DNA of 54,767 bases from Pseudomonadales bacterium (GCA_019090615.1 JAHRVQ010000080.1:1-54767), one strand, 5' to 3'; positions 1 to 9,255 are shown, counted from the first letter of the stretch. Translations and numbers: made by a program. The notes: generated from the letters alone by a model not told the origin.

Positions 1-55
1 CGCCGTCGCAAAAAGTATCTGCCTGTCATGCGAAATTATTAACCGAGTATTGTTT

Positions 56-83
56 ATTTACTATGGCACTTTACACTGACCCC
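56..83. repeat. REP-like intergenic repeat, copy A
   Basis: The 25 bases at 56-80 are a perfect inverted copy of 1965-1989, and 56-83 matches 54603-54630 at 24 of 28 positions in the same orientation. The core on the other strand reads GGGGTC..TAAAGTGCC. Three copies in one window suggest a dispersed intergenic repeat. No associated transposase gene is visible here. Confidence 0.6.
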
Positions 84-187
84 GAGAGCTTCTGATGTGA
101 GCTATTGAGCGTGACAAGTGCCAGGCATCGAGCTTACACTGCCTGGCACATGATTATCCTGTTTCATCCAGTCCACGGAGAATGAAT

Positions 188-895
188 ATGACAGAGCATA
201 AGGTGGTATCAAGAGATCAATGGCTCGAGGCGCGCAAAGCACATTTAGTGAAGGAAAAAGAATTTACCCGCCAACGAGATCAGCTCAGCCGTGAACGCAG
301 AGCACTACCTTGGGTACGGGTTGAAAAAGACTACAAGTTTGAGGGGGCAAACGGCCAAGAAAGCCTGGCAGATTTATTTGCAGGCCGTTCTCAGTTAATC
401 ATTTATCACTTTATGTTTGGCCCAGACTGGGACGAAGGTTGCCCCAGCTGTTCTTTCTGGGCTGATAATTTTAATGGTATTGGCATTCACCTGAATCACC
501 GGGATATCAATATGGTCGCTATTTCCAGGGCTCCGCTTGCCAAACTTGAAACCTATAAAAAACGCATGGGCTGGACCTTTCCCTGGTTGTCGGCTTATCA
601 AAGCGATTTTAATTATGACTACCGGGTATCCTTTACCGAAGAAGAAATGGCGCAAGAGGGGCTGCTCTACAATTATGAAATCAGAACGTTTCCCAGCGAA
701 GAAGCACCAGGAATCAGCGTATTCTATAAAAATGAAGCAGGCGAAATTTTCCATACCTATTCCTGCTATTCGCGGGGCCTGGATATGTTAAATGGTGCCT
801 ATCATCATATTGATCTTGTCGCTAAAGGCCGTGACGAAACAGCGTTGCCGTGGAATATGGCATGGCTCAGCCGTCATGATCAATATAGTGATTAG
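188..895 (+). CDS. DUF899 family thioredoxin-like protein
   Basis: A 235-residue cytoplasmic protein of the DUF899 thioredoxin-like family. The N-terminal part is charged and helical. A CPSC motif (a CxxC active-site motif), preceded by FGPDWDEG, follows a beta strand near residue 85, as in other members. The end motif LPWNMAWLSRH is also typical. The family is assumed to do thiol redox chemistry, but substrates are not known to me. Two in-frame ATGs exist (182 and 188). I chose 188 because GGAG at 177-180 lies 7 bases before it and only 1 base before 182. It stands alone, and together with the PEP-CTERM gene at 1141 it is enclosed by inverted repeats at 56-80 and 1965-1989. Confidence 0.85.
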   Translation: MTEHKVVSRDQWLEARKAHLVKEKEFTRQRDQLSRERRALPWVRVEKDYKFEGANGQESLADLFAGRSQLIIYHFMFGPDWDEGCPSCSFWADNFNGIGIHLNHRDINMVAISRAPLAKLETYKKRMGWTFPWLSAYQSDFNYDYRVSFTEEEMAQEGLLYNYEIRTFPSEEAPGISVFYKNEAGEIFHTYSCYSRGLDMLNGAYHHIDLVAKGRDETALPWNMAWLSRHDQYSD

Positions 896-1140
896 GTTAT
901 TTTAAAAAAATGATTAACGGCACCCTGTAATTCATCGACCGTGAAAATCAGCCGGTATCGCGGTAAACCTAAAAACCCTATTGTCGTGAAAAATGTCGAT
1001 TAGAATTCCGCGAGGAATAATGAGCACAGCCTTTTGAACCACATCCGCCTGAATAGCCAGGTGAGCAAGAGGCTGATTGATGCTTTTATTTCAGCAACGC
1101 TGTCTGAAAGCCGGCTGGTTCATTCCGCTTTGCTCGACAA
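896..1140. other. Intergenic gap with a possible small gene remnant
   Basis: No convincing gene is visible. A frame open from about 1006 and ending at TAG 1141-1143 reads as an amphipathic tail but has no start with a ribosome site, so I treat it as noise or a remnant. The 16 bases around 912-927 (TTAA.CGGCACCCTGT) recur near 11373. Confidence 0.3.
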
Positions 1141-1845
1141 TTAGCAGCGGGAGTACTTGCCTCGTGCCATTAACATCAGGCCGAGCATCAATAATACCAA
1201 CATTGATGGTTCTGGTACGCTGCGAACAAGAAGTGATCCCCGCGCTTCTGTGATTGAATCGTTTGCAAGCGTGTTGCTGATGTTATCCGGCGTCAAGCCG
1301 GTAGAAAGTCCAAGCGCGTCAGAGAACCCACCAACATTGAAACCAAAGGTGCTGTTTGCCGGCACCGAGGCAAAGGCCAGGTCTTCTATTTTTACCTGAC
1401 CAGCACAGCTAAGGTTTGGATTTGGGGAGCACTCAAGTGCGTTACCAAACATCAGGTTCCAAAAAGACCCACCGCCGGATGAGTAGCCATCACCATATAC
1501 GTCGGCTACGCCAAAATGATCCAGAAACCAGCGTGCACCATCGTAATTGTCGGCCGATAGACCTTCAACGGTCCCGCCCCAGAGGCTATCAAACAGGGCT
1601 TCAGCTTCTGATCGAGACGCATAGCGCCATCCAGCAGCGATAAATCCACCCGCTCCGCCTTCAATGTCGTTACGTGACAGATGCTCTGTGCCTGGCAGTT
1701 CCAGCCACTCAAGACCGCTGAGGTCTACGATCTTTCCCTCGCCTGTTATTTGCGGTCCGAGAATGCCAGCCACCGCTATTGTGGGGAAAATCAGGGCGAA
1801 AGCGAGCCCCAGTATGGCAATAGGGTTCTTGAGTACGACTTTCAT
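1141..1845 (-). CDS. PEP-CTERM sorting domain protein
   Basis: A 234-residue exported protein. It has an N-terminal signal peptide (basic start, hydrophobic stretch ending AVAG near residue 27). The C-terminus is a textbook PEP-CTERM signal: VPEPS, a hydrophobic segment and a basic tail ending GKYSRC. In known systems exosortase recognises this tripartite tail and the protein is then delivered to the outer surface or the exopolysaccharide matrix. The middle region is rich in Gly, Ser and aromatic residues and I do not recognise a catalytic fold. A PEP-CTERM protein of this size is usually structural or adhesive. No exosortase gene lies in this window, so processing would depend on one elsewhere. 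Confidence 0.85.
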   Translation of the reverse strand: MKVVLKNPIAILGLAFALIFPTIAVAGILGPQITGEGKIVDLSGLEWLELPGTEHLSRNDIEGGAGGFIAAGWRYASRSEAEALFDSLWGGTVEGLSADNYDGARWFLDHFGVADVYGDGYSSGGGSFWNLMFGNALECSPNPNLSCAGQVKIEDLAFASVPANSTFGFNVGGFSDALGLSTGLTPDNISNTLANDSITEARGSLLVRSVPEPSMLVLLMLGLMLMARGKYSRC

Positions 1846-1964
1846 TTATGGTCCTTGTAGGAGAGAATGTTGGTTCTAAGTGCTGCGCTGGAAACTAGGC
1901 GTTATCCGAATGATATGGGTTTCTGGCGTGCTTACAAGTGGATGGGCAGCTAGACCCCGCTGGC

Positions 1965-1989
1965 GTCAGTGTAAAGTGCCATAGTAAAT
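1965..1989. repeat. REP-like intergenic repeat, copy B (inverted)
   Basis: Perfect 25-bp inverted copy of 56-80. It runs directly into the tandem repeat at 1981-2019, which looks like an amplification of its own tail (ATAGTAAATCG). Confidence 0.6.
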
Positions 1990-2019
1990 CGACATAGTAA
2001 ATCGGCATGGTAAATCGAC
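1981..2019. repeat. 13-bp tandem repeat, 3 copies
   Basis: Three head-to-tail units of ATAGTAAATCGAC, with one substitution in each of units 2 and 3. The unit continues the tail of the REP-like repeat, so the array probably grew by slippage from it. Confidence 0.75.
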
Positions 2020-2088
2020 AGTGATCAGATCATATTTTCACATGATTGGCGGATAAGTTCCGAGATAATGCAGGCTGGATGATCCTCG

Positions 2089-2532
2089 TTAGGCGGGTTT
2101 CTCAAATACACCCAGGCGTTTTTGCGTGCCGATAATACCGCTCTTATAAATTCCTTCGATCATAGGTATAACCTGCTCTAAAGGGGCGCTGCCGTCGGCT
2201 TCGAAACTACCGCCCCATTCCACTCGACAAAGCTCAGGGCCTAGTTCAAATACTCGCACAGTCGACAGGTAATGAGAAACTGGTAATGGCCCTTGCCCCA
2301 GGATTGAGTAACTCAACATCATATTATCCTTATCCAGCGCCTCACAACGCTCCTGCACTGTACCGGTAGGCATATTAATGGTTCGCACCGCCAACAATCC
2401 TTCGCCTTCCAGCGTGATATCGTCAGCTTCAATACCTTTCATGATGTGACAAATCCCGCCAAAGTCTGCGAGTAATTTCCACGCTTCACTAGCAGGTGCC
2501 TTGATCTCTCGTTTAATCATTACTGATGTCAT
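2089..2532 (-). CDS. SRPBCC (polyketide cyclase/START-like) family protein
   Basis: A 147-residue single-domain protein of the SRPBCC helix-grip fold. The N-terminal segment (IKREIKAPASEAWKLLADFG) is the typical first strand and helix of the polyketide cyclase/dehydrase family. The central part gives alternating strands (AVRTINMPTGTVQERCEALD) and the C-terminal helix runs from about 115 to 140. These proteins bind hydrophobic ligands, and some act on aromatic polyketides or in detoxification. No catalytic residue can be named from sequence alone. It is monocistronic, with a P450 gene 1.2 kb away on the same strand, which fits a lipid or xenobiotic context but does not prove it. Confidence 0.8.
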   Translation of the reverse strand: MTSVMIKREIKAPASEAWKLLADFGGICHIMKGIEADDITLEGEGLLAVRTINMPTGTVQERCEALDKDNMMLSYSILGQGPLPVSHYLSTVRVFELGPELCRVEWGGSFEADGSAPLEQVIPMIEGIYKSGIIGTQKRLGVFEKPA

Positions 2533-2704
2533 GGTAAAACCCTCGGGTGATGAAATGGGTCTGGGTGGGTCCAGATCAGTCTCTAACAGAGTACTCTCCT
2601 CTGGCGGTTGAGGGAATAGCTACGCATTCGAATGACAACCTGGCTGGCGCTGAATAGCAATTAGGTTTAAGGTCTCTGGCTTCAAAAAGAAGAGCAAATG
2701 ATTA

Positions 2705-3634
2705 ATGGCATTGTTCGGTTTTATATTTATTCTCGGCGCTACATTGCTTATCTATGTAATCTCCAGTACGCAAAAAGCCAGTTCTCAGGCTGATGTAGAG
2801 GATCTCTCAAATCTTGATTTACGCACAGTTGAGCAGGCAGTAACTGGGTTAGGGGATGGCGGCTGGATGTTCGCTGTGGTTTTTCTGGATGGTATAGAGG
2901 GTTTGTCAATCGACCGAGTACGTGACTATCTGGCCAGTAAATGGCCAACGCACCACGCCATTGGGCCAATAGATACCAAAGGTATTCAAAAAACCTTCTC
3001 TACCCTCGGCGCTAATTTTAGTTATGAACTAACAGCGACTTATTCAACCAGCAATACCCTGCAAGGTGCCTGCAAACACCATTATTACTGGCCTGATGCA
3101 GAGGAGAGCATTCAACGCCACAGGCTCTCGATGGTGATTGGGGTACGCCTGGATGGCGGGCCGCTTGCCTATTCACTGGCGCTTTCTCAAGCGGTCGGTG
3201 CACTAGTGGCCACCTGTAAAGAGGCAACCGGTGTTTTGTGGTCAGCGGGTAACCAGGTTATTTCACGGCAAAATATTCTGCAGAACTTTACCGCCAGCTT
3301 AGACGAGGAGGTACCCATCAACCTCTGGATTGCTTGCCATACATACCGAGATGAAGCGGGTCGTACCATGGGTTATACCCAGGGCTTAATAAATTTTGGT
3401 CAGGTCGATTTTGAAGCAATTGACGCGCCGGAAAGCCCAGAAATATTGCGCTCAAGGCTAATGAGCCTGATGGGCTATTCAGCGTTAAATTGTAATAAGA
3501 TTCTGGATGGCGATACCTATGGCAGCGATAGATTTGAAGAGATCCAACTAGAGGAAAAACCTTCAAAGATTGGCTGTAAGGGCAGTAGTTTACGGTTGAA
3601 TTACATCAATCAATCGCCAAGCGATCGTCACTAA
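2705..3634 (+). CDS. Membrane-anchored protein, possible DUF4261
   Basis: A 309-residue protein with one N-terminal membrane segment (residues 2-20, IFILGATLLIYVIS) and a soluble remainder. The fold-defining phrase near residue 55 (MFAVVFLDGIEGLSIDRVR) followed by a WP motif resembles DUF4261 proteins, which begin with a similar strand-turn and have a later conserved PxxLW region. Here that region is EEVPINLWIACHTY at about 200. I cannot confirm the family by eye. No active site is evident. It is flanked by convergent P450 and divergent SRPBCC genes and looks like a single transcription unit. Confidence 0.7.
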   Translation: MALFGFIFILGATLLIYVISSTQKASSQADVEDLSNLDLRTVEQAVTGLGDGGWMFAVVFLDGIEGLSIDRVRDYLASKWPTHHAIGPIDTKGIQKTFSTLGANFSYELTATYSTSNTLQGACKHHYYWPDAEESIQRHRLSMVIGVRLDGGPLAYSLALSQAVGALVATCKEATGVLWSAGNQVISRQNILQNFTASLDEEVPINLWIACHTYRDEAGRTMGYTQGLINFGQVDFEAIDAPESPEILRSRLMSLMGYSALNCNKILDGDTYGSDRFEEIQLEEKPSKIGCKGSSLRLNYINQSPSDRH

Positions 3635-3781
3635 TGCAGCAAGATTAAAGAAGGAAGATTAAGGAAACACAATAATTGCCAATGATTGGGCCTCAGCAAA
3701 TAGTGATGAAATCACAGGCTGCCAGGGGGCACTCGCCCTGATATGAATCGGTATTTTGATTATTGCGCCATCCAACTGCTA

Positions 3782-4957
3782 TTAATTATTACGTTTTAGC
3801 CTAAGGTGAGCAGGACCTCGGAGGAACCATGAGGGCAGCCAGTCGATGGGTGTTTCAAGGTGATAATCATCGAGAATGGGCAGTAGTTGTTTGAGTGCAG
3901 TCCTGCTTTCCCGTCGGGCAAGGTTTGCGCCCAGGCAAAAGTGCTGGCCCCAGCCGAATGCAATGTGTGTATTGCCTTCGCGAGTGATGTCAAATTTGTC
4001 TGGGTCAGGGAAATGTCCTGGATCGCGGTTAGCAGCGGCATAACAAGCCCATACCTGTTCGCCCTTTTTGATCTTAACCCCGCCGAGTTCAACATCTTTT
4101 GTGGCGCGACGAAATAGGCCCTGTACCGGCGAGCAATAGCGAAGTGACTCCTCAATTGTGTTATCTATTAGATCTGGATTATCACGCAGCAATGCAAGCT
4201 GCTCCGGGTGGTCATATAATGTCTTTACCATGCCACCCAGCAGATTGGTTGTGGTTTCATTGCCTGCCACTAGCAGGAATGCACAATTGGCAATGATCTC
4301 ACCTGGGGTGATCTTGCCAGGTTCGCTTTCGGCATTAACCAGCATGCCAATGAAATCCTCAGATGGATCTGTGCGTCGTTGATCAGCTGATTCTGCAAAA
4401 TATTGGCCTAGTGCCATTACCTCGGCTAACGCTGCTTCCTTTTCGCTGCCAGAGGTTGAGTTAACGATGGTAACCAGTGCGTTGGACCAGCGCTTAAATT
4501 CTTCTATCTTGTGGTTTGGAACGCCTAAAAGCTCGGCAATGACTATCACCGGTAGCGGAACGGAAAATGTTGGCACAAGGTCAAAGGCGGCTTGGTCGCG
4601 CACTTCAGCGAGTAGATTTTTGGTAATTTCCTCAACGCGGTCCTGCATTTTGCTCAGCTGTTTGGGTCGAAAGCGTTTTTGCATGATCGATCGGACTCGT
4701 TTGTGTGCGGGGTTATCGGTGCCGATAATCACTTGTCCGCCGAAGGCCTTTTCAAACAGGTTGTCAGGATCATCAGTTGACCGTGCCGATGAGAAAATGT
4801 CAGGATTACGCAGTACTTTGTCGACATCCTCAAAGCGGGTTACTGCCCACATATTGCCAGGGTCTACCCGAACAGCGGCTGCTTCACTGCGCATTTCACT
4901 ATAGTATGGATAGGGGTTGGCTTGAAACTTCGCATCGCTCATGTCACATAGGTTCAT
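3782..4957 (-). CDS. Cytochrome P450
   Basis: A complete bacterial class I soluble P450 of 391 residues. The haem-ligand loop FGWGQHFCLG gives the thiolate Cys341. The I-helix oxygen-activation motif AGNETTT lies near 234-240, and the K-helix ExxR appears as EESLRYCSP. There is no membrane anchor, as usual for bacterial P450s fed by ferredoxin and ferredoxin reductase. No redox-partner gene is adjacent. The close relatives I can recall are CYP107/CYP125-like enzymes acting on lipids, terpenoids or steroids, but the substrate cannot be read from sequence. AGGA lies about 10 bases before the ATG. Confidence 0.92.
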   Translation of the reverse strand: MNLCDMSDAKFQANPYPYYSEMRSEAAAVRVDPGNMWAVTRFEDVDKVLRNPDIFSSARSTDDPDNLFEKAFGGQVIIGTDNPAHKRVRSIMQKRFRPKQLSKMQDRVEEITKNLLAEVRDQAAFDLVPTFSVPLPVIVIAELLGVPNHKIEEFKRWSNALVTIVNSTSGSEKEAALAEVMALGQYFAESADQRRTDPSEDFIGMLVNAESEPGKITPGEIIANCAFLLVAGNETTTNLLGGMVKTLYDHPEQLALLRDNPDLIDNTIEESLRYCSPVQGLFRRATKDVELGGVKIKKGEQVWACYAAANRDPGHFPDPDKFDITREGNTHIAFGWGQHFCLGANLARRESRTALKQLLPILDDYHLETPIDWLPSWFLRGPAHLRLKRNN

Positions 4958-5353
4958 TGCATGTTTTCCTGTTTATGCTTATGCCGCAGTAATACTAGTT
5001 GGGTGATATGATTTGGGTCTATGTCGCTACTATTGCGGAAAATAATACCTTAAGCTGCGAAACGCGTAAATGCCTGGTTGGCAGTTGGTCAAATGGGCAT
5101 ATAAAATGCTATTGGGTGTTACAAGCTTCGCTGGGATCTGGATGCTGGGATATTAAAATAGTGTCAGAGTAATTATTATCGATGATACAACGATAGGAAG
5201 AAGTCAGGGATTGTTCCTAAAAAATTTATAAGCCGTACCGGACCAGGGATAATCTCCAGGGATAAATCCCTGGGATGATCTGACAAGTAAATTTCCTTAG
5301 CTGTGATGGTCGCTCATATAGAACCTAGAACCTGAAAATTTATGCGGCTTAGG
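4958..5353. other. Intergenic gap between P450 and SWIM genes
   Basis: No gene is visible. A hairpin at 5256-5273 (CCAGGGAT, two bases, ATCCCTGG), with an extra ACCAGGGAT copy at 5242-5250, lies just past the end of the helicase/SWIM operon and may end its transcript, although no T-run follows it. The rest probably holds the P450 promoter. Confidence 0.4.
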
Positions 5354-6325
5354 TTAAGCGGTGTCAAAGACCTGTAAAAGCCGTTCGCGGTTATGATCTT
5401 GCAGTTTGAGCGGGCCTGTTTGATTTTCCCATCGACTAATCGTTGATGGGCTGACGCCAAGTAAACGCGCGAAATCGGCATTACTCAAATCAAGATACTT
5501 TTTAAGCTTTTTTATACTGGCGGCGGTGATCGATTGGGGTTTTTTCGGAACTTTTAGGTTTGTTGCCTTTATTTGCTTTTTTGGAGCGGGTTTATTCGGC
5601 GTGTCATCGGCTGAAGTATCCATATTGATGCCAAATATATCCGTAAGATTGCCTTTTACCTTTGCCCTTCTGGATGTGGATTTATTGCCAGCAGCGGTAG
5701 CATCAATTGCAACTTCCGCAGTAATAAGGTCTTCATGATTAACCCCGCGTAACAGAAATAACAATTCCGGCGAATGATCGAGCCTTGCGCCGACGCCATA
5801 AAGTACTGCAGCGATATGTTTGCACATATAAACAGCATCTGGGCAATCACAAGTTAGGTCAATTTCCTCTGGCAGTGGGAACAGCCCCTCTGTGGTATTG
5901 GTAACGGAAGACATCACGTTGCTGGAAATTTTTCCTTGCAGCAGCTCAAGCATCGAGCCAATTTCGCCGGCGCACTGTTTTTGTAAGTGCTGCCATTTTG
6001 TTTCTTCCAGAGACCCAATGCTGATCCTGATATTGTACAGCGCGGAGCCGCTTACTATCGCCTTGATAAAACCTTGCTGCACATCTAAGTGGCAGACGGA
6101 GCCATTGCGCGCATAGGTACGCCCTCGTGGTAGGCGATTGGCATAATCACTAAAACTCTCCAGGTGGGTACACCAGGCGCTGCCCCAAAAAGTAGTTGCG
6201 ATGGTGCGACCTTTAATTTCAACCGGGTGGATATGTTGGCCTTTTTTGCGCAATTTATCCATTGCCCGTTGTGCTTTTGCGCGGCGCCTTGCTACCGAGA
6301 CATAGGGTGGAAATTTATTGTACAA
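5354..6325 (-). CDS. SWIM zinc-finger protein with C-terminal XRE helix-turn-helix
   Basis: A 323-residue protein. The SWIM motif CxCx(n)CxH is CDCPDAVYMCKH near residues 157-170, a zinc module found next to SNF2 ATPases in bacteria. After a Lys/Pro-rich linker (about 215-262) comes a complete helix-turn-helix (about 270-318: LSNADFARLLGVSPSTISRWE), of the Cro/XRE or MqsA-antitoxin type. Stand-alone SWIM proteins usually lack this part, so the fusion could place the helicase complex at specific DNA or give autoregulation. It lies 56 bases downstream of the SNF2 gene on the same strand, and the two are very likely co-transcribed. The exact biological role of the pair is unknown. Confidence 0.85.
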   Translation of the reverse strand: MYNKFPPYVSVARRRAKAQRAMDKLRKKGQHIHPVEIKGRTIATTFWGSAWCTHLESFSDYANRLPRGRTYARNGSVCHLDVQQGFIKAIVSGSALYNIRISIGSLEETKWQHLQKQCAGEIGSMLELLQGKISSNVMSSVTNTTEGLFPLPEEIDLTCDCPDAVYMCKHIAAVLYGVGARLDHSPELLFLLRGVNHEDLITAEVAIDATAAGNKSTSRRAKVKGNLTDIFGINMDTSADDTPNKPAPKKQIKATNLKVPKKPQSITAASIKKLKKYLDLSNADFARLLGVSPSTISRWENQTGPLKLQDHNRERLLQVFDTA

Positions 6326-6381
6326 AACACTAATTCCTTACTCATTGTTTATGCAGAGGTGAATATTAATGACCATAGCTG

Positions 6382-9090
6382 TCAAACTAACTGCGCTTTG
6401 TTTAAGTCCAGTGATACCAGTTCAATTAACGCTGCATTGCTCATTTCAGTAAAGTTGAGTTCAGCCCCATCGCCTTGCAGCAGGTTTGTGGCCAGCGACT
6501 TCTTTTCTTCTATAAGCGTATCTATTTTTTCTTCGATAGTACCAGGGCAAACAAATTTATGAACCAGGACATTATTCTTTTGGCCGATGCGAAACGCACG
6601 GTCAGTGGCCTGATTTTCAACGGCAGGGTTCCACCAGCGATCGAAATGTATCACATGCGACGCGGCGGTTAAATTCAGGCCAGTACCACCGGCCTTGAGT
6701 GATAAGATAAAGAACGGCGGTCCGTCTTCCTGTTGAAATTGTGAGACAAGTTTTTGCCGTTTTTTTACCGGTATATTACCGTGTAGTACCAGCCCAGGTT
6801 GCTTAAAGCAATCTGCTAAAAACTTCGACAGCGGTTCACACATTTCTCGAAACTGGGTAAACACCAATACCTTTTCCTGGCGCGCGCTGATTTCTTCGCA
6901 GATTTGTCCCAGTCGGAGCAATTTGCCGCTTTTATTTGCTGAATAATCCCCATCACCTAACAGCTGGGCTGGATGATTGCATATCTGCTTAAATCTCAAC
7001 AGATGGCTTAATACTAAGCCACGACGGTCCATGCCATCAGCACTTGCCAATTTTTTCGTCAGATCCCGCACGGTTTTGTTATACAAAGCGGCTTGTAATT
7101 TCGACAAATGACAATAGGCATGGACTTCTGTTTTATCTGGCAGATCTGAAATTATGGATTTGTCTGTTTTCAATCGGCGCAAGATGTAGGGCTGGACTAA
7201 TTTACGCAAAGGCGCATAGCCCTCGCGGGTATCGGTATCTAATGACTTGGTGTATTTTTTAAAACTGGCTGCGTTACCTAACAACCCTGGGCAGGTGAAA
7301 TCGAACAGCGACCACAAGTCAGAGAGCCGATTTTCCACCGGCGTTCCGGTTAAGGCTATCCTTGATTGCGCCTGCAGGCGTTTGGTTGCTCGGGTCTGGC
7401 GCGCGCCAGGATTTTTGATGGCCTGGGCCTCATCAAGCACCACCAGCTGCCACTGATACTCGAATAACCAGTCTTGCCGTTGCAGCATACTGTAACTAGT
7501 AAGAATCACATCAAATGCCGATAGGGCGTTTGGTGCCTTATAATCGGTTAAGGCCTGTTTACTCAAAGCTGAGGGATGAATGGATTGATAGTGGATGCTG
7601 GGGGCAAACCTGGCCAATTCCTCTTGCCAATTATTTAACAGTGAGGTTGGTAAGACAATTAAAGAGGGTTTGCCGTTCGCAGATTTTTTCAAAATTAGCA
7701 GCAGCGCGATAATCTGGATGGTTTTGCCCAGCCCCATATCATCGGCCAGACAAGCACCTAAACCCAATTGGTGTAAATACCATAACCAGTTAACGCCAAC
7801 AGCTTGATAAGGGCGTAACGAGGCTTTTAGTGCTTTGCCGGGCCTGGTGGCTTTTATGCTGTCGGGATGACGAATTTGGGATAAGATTTTATCGAGCTGT
7901 TTGCTGGCCTGCACCGAGGACCATTGCTGGTCGTTAGTCTCGATATTTATGTCGCTTAATTGCGTAGTGGTACCGGCCAATAGCCGCATAGCTTCAATAA
8001 ACGAAATACCCTGTTCAGCCTGGTCGCTTTCGAATGCCTGCCAGTGGGCAAGCGCCTGTTGCAACTGCTCTTTATTAACCTCGACCCATTGCTTATTTAG
8101 GAAAACCAGCTGCTCGTCGTTGGCAAGAATTTTCTGCCACTCTTTGGCGGTTAACTTATGCTCGCCAATGGCAAGCTTGACATCAAAATCAAGCAAGGAG
8201 GCGACATTAAAATTGCCTGTAGTACTGGTACCCAGCGTGACACTGACTTTAATCGCTGGGCGTTTACGCCACCAGTTCGGCAGTCGGATTTGAATGCCAC
8301 AGTTTTCAAACAGATTGGCTTCAGATAAAAATTGATAGGCTTGCTGTGCAGTCCAGGCCAAAGGATGATAGATATCACCCGATTCCACCAATTGCTTAAT
8401 AACGGGGCTGACCTTCGATGCCTGATCAACCGGCGACAAAAGATGTAGCAAGCGGCTTTTGTTCTTTGCACCGGCATATTGTTCTAATGCTTTGCCCAGC
8501 AACTGGTGACTGCCGCTATTGTCTGCAGCGATTTCAGGCAAATAGGTGGCCATAAATGCGAAGGGTAGTTCTGGGTCATTTTTATTTTCAGCTAAATGAA
8601 AGCAAACGCGACCTGCCTGATGCCAATGGGGCGCTCTTTTTTTAAGGAAATGCGACAGATCGTTGTTATAGTTTTGTTGCACTTCATGGCGAATAAACTC
8701 ATCAAACATTTGCCATATAAAAGCGAGTGTCGCAACCGAGAGGTATTCAGCACCTTTCATCGGTGGCGCTTGACTGACGATGCTTGCGTAATACGCCTCA
8801 TCCGGTGCTTCAAGACCAATAATTTGCTCGGCATTCGGCAGTTGGCATAACCGAGATAAATACTGGTTGGCAAATATTTTCCAGTATCGAAAGCTAGCCG
8901 GCAAACCCAGATCAGAACGGTCTGCGCAGAGCGCCAGCAAACCTTCTGCCGGTGATTTTTTGAATGCAGCTACGATTGGCTGAAGTTCTGTCTTTTTGTG
9001 GTAGGTTTTGCTTTCGGCGTCACTCGAATCAGCAAGGTTTTGCGAGCACTGTAAATAGCCGGAAGGCAATAGCCCCAATTCGTATGGCAT
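6382..9090 (-). CDS. SNF2-family DEAD/DEAH helicase (HepA-like)
   Basis: A 902-residue SNF2 ATPase that uses ATP to translocate on double-stranded DNA or remodel nucleoprotein. Residues 1-420 are a poorly conserved N-terminal region of the kind found in bacterial SNF2 proteins paired with SWIM partners. Motif I (Walker A) DMGLGKT is at about 451-457 and motif II DEAQ near 550. The helicase C lobe ends with motif V (AGGTGLNLTAA) and motif VI (QATDRAFRIGQ) followed by IEEKI. All catalytic motifs are intact. The C-terminus lacks nuclease or methylase domains, so a restriction role is not indicated. It is the first gene of a two-gene unit with the SWIM-XRE gene. Confidence 0.93.
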   Translation of the reverse strand: MPYELGLLPSGYLQCSQNLADSSDAESKTYHKKTELQPIVAAFKKSPAEGLLALCADRSDLGLPASFRYWKIFANQYLSRLCQLPNAEQIIGLEAPDEAYYASIVSQAPPMKGAEYLSVATLAFIWQMFDEFIRHEVQQNYNNDLSHFLKKRAPHWHQAGRVCFHLAENKNDPELPFAFMATYLPEIAADNSGSHQLLGKALEQYAGAKNKSRLLHLLSPVDQASKVSPVIKQLVESGDIYHPLAWTAQQAYQFLSEANLFENCGIQIRLPNWWRKRPAIKVSVTLGTSTTGNFNVASLLDFDVKLAIGEHKLTAKEWQKILANDEQLVFLNKQWVEVNKEQLQQALAHWQAFESDQAEQGISFIEAMRLLAGTTTQLSDINIETNDQQWSSVQASKQLDKILSQIRHPDSIKATRPGKALKASLRPYQAVGVNWLWYLHQLGLGACLADDMGLGKTIQIIALLLILKKSANGKPSLIVLPTSLLNNWQEELARFAPSIHYQSIHPSALSKQALTDYKAPNALSAFDVILTSYSMLQRQDWLFEYQWQLVVLDEAQAIKNPGARQTRATKRLQAQSRIALTGTPVENRLSDLWSLFDFTCPGLLGNAASFKKYTKSLDTDTREGYAPLRKLVQPYILRRLKTDKSIISDLPDKTEVHAYCHLSKLQAALYNKTVRDLTKKLASADGMDRRGLVLSHLLRFKQICNHPAQLLGDGDYSANKSGKLLRLGQICEEISARQEKVLVFTQFREMCEPLSKFLADCFKQPGLVLHGNIPVKKRQKLVSQFQQEDGPPFFILSLKAGGTGLNLTAASHVIHFDRWWNPAVENQATDRAFRIGQKNNVLVHKFVCPGTIEEKIDTLIEEKKSLATNLLQGDGAELNFTEMSNAALIELVSLDLNKAQLV

Positions 9091-9160
9091 AGAAGACTTG
9101 ATACCCTGGTTGATTATTTTTTATCTGGGGGATAATTGTTTAATGGCTAATTGTATGGTG

Positions 9161-9205
9161 ATTCACTATTTGGTATTTCATTATTTGGAAATTCATTATT
9201 TGGAA
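9161..9205. repeat. 15-bp tandem repeat, 3 copies
   Basis: Three units of ATTCATTATTTGGAA, the first two with small changes, lie 70-115 bases upstream of the SNF2 helicase start. They may overlap its promoter region. Confidence 0.7.
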
Positions 9206-9221
9206 ATTCAGGCTGCCGAAT

Positions 9222-9239
9222 ATGATTGATATCAATCAT
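9222..9239. promoter_or_regulatory. Perfect 18-bp palindrome upstream of helicase gene
   Basis: ATGATTGATATCAATCAT is identical to its reverse complement and lies about 130 bases upstream of the SNF2 gene. It may be an operator. It contains TTGAT and ATCAA half-sites but without the 4-base spacer of an FNR box, so the regulator is unknown. The XRE-type domain of the downstream SWIM protein is one candidate. Confidence 0.4.
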
Positions 9240-9255
9240 GGGCCTGTAATCTAAG

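Noticed and set aside
395-754. Reverse-strand frame inside the DUF899 gene
   Set aside because: It is a shadow of the real gene, and the product has no domain.
9222-9239. The palindrome as an FNR box
   Set aside because: TTGAT and ATCAA are adjacent, without the required 4-base spacer.
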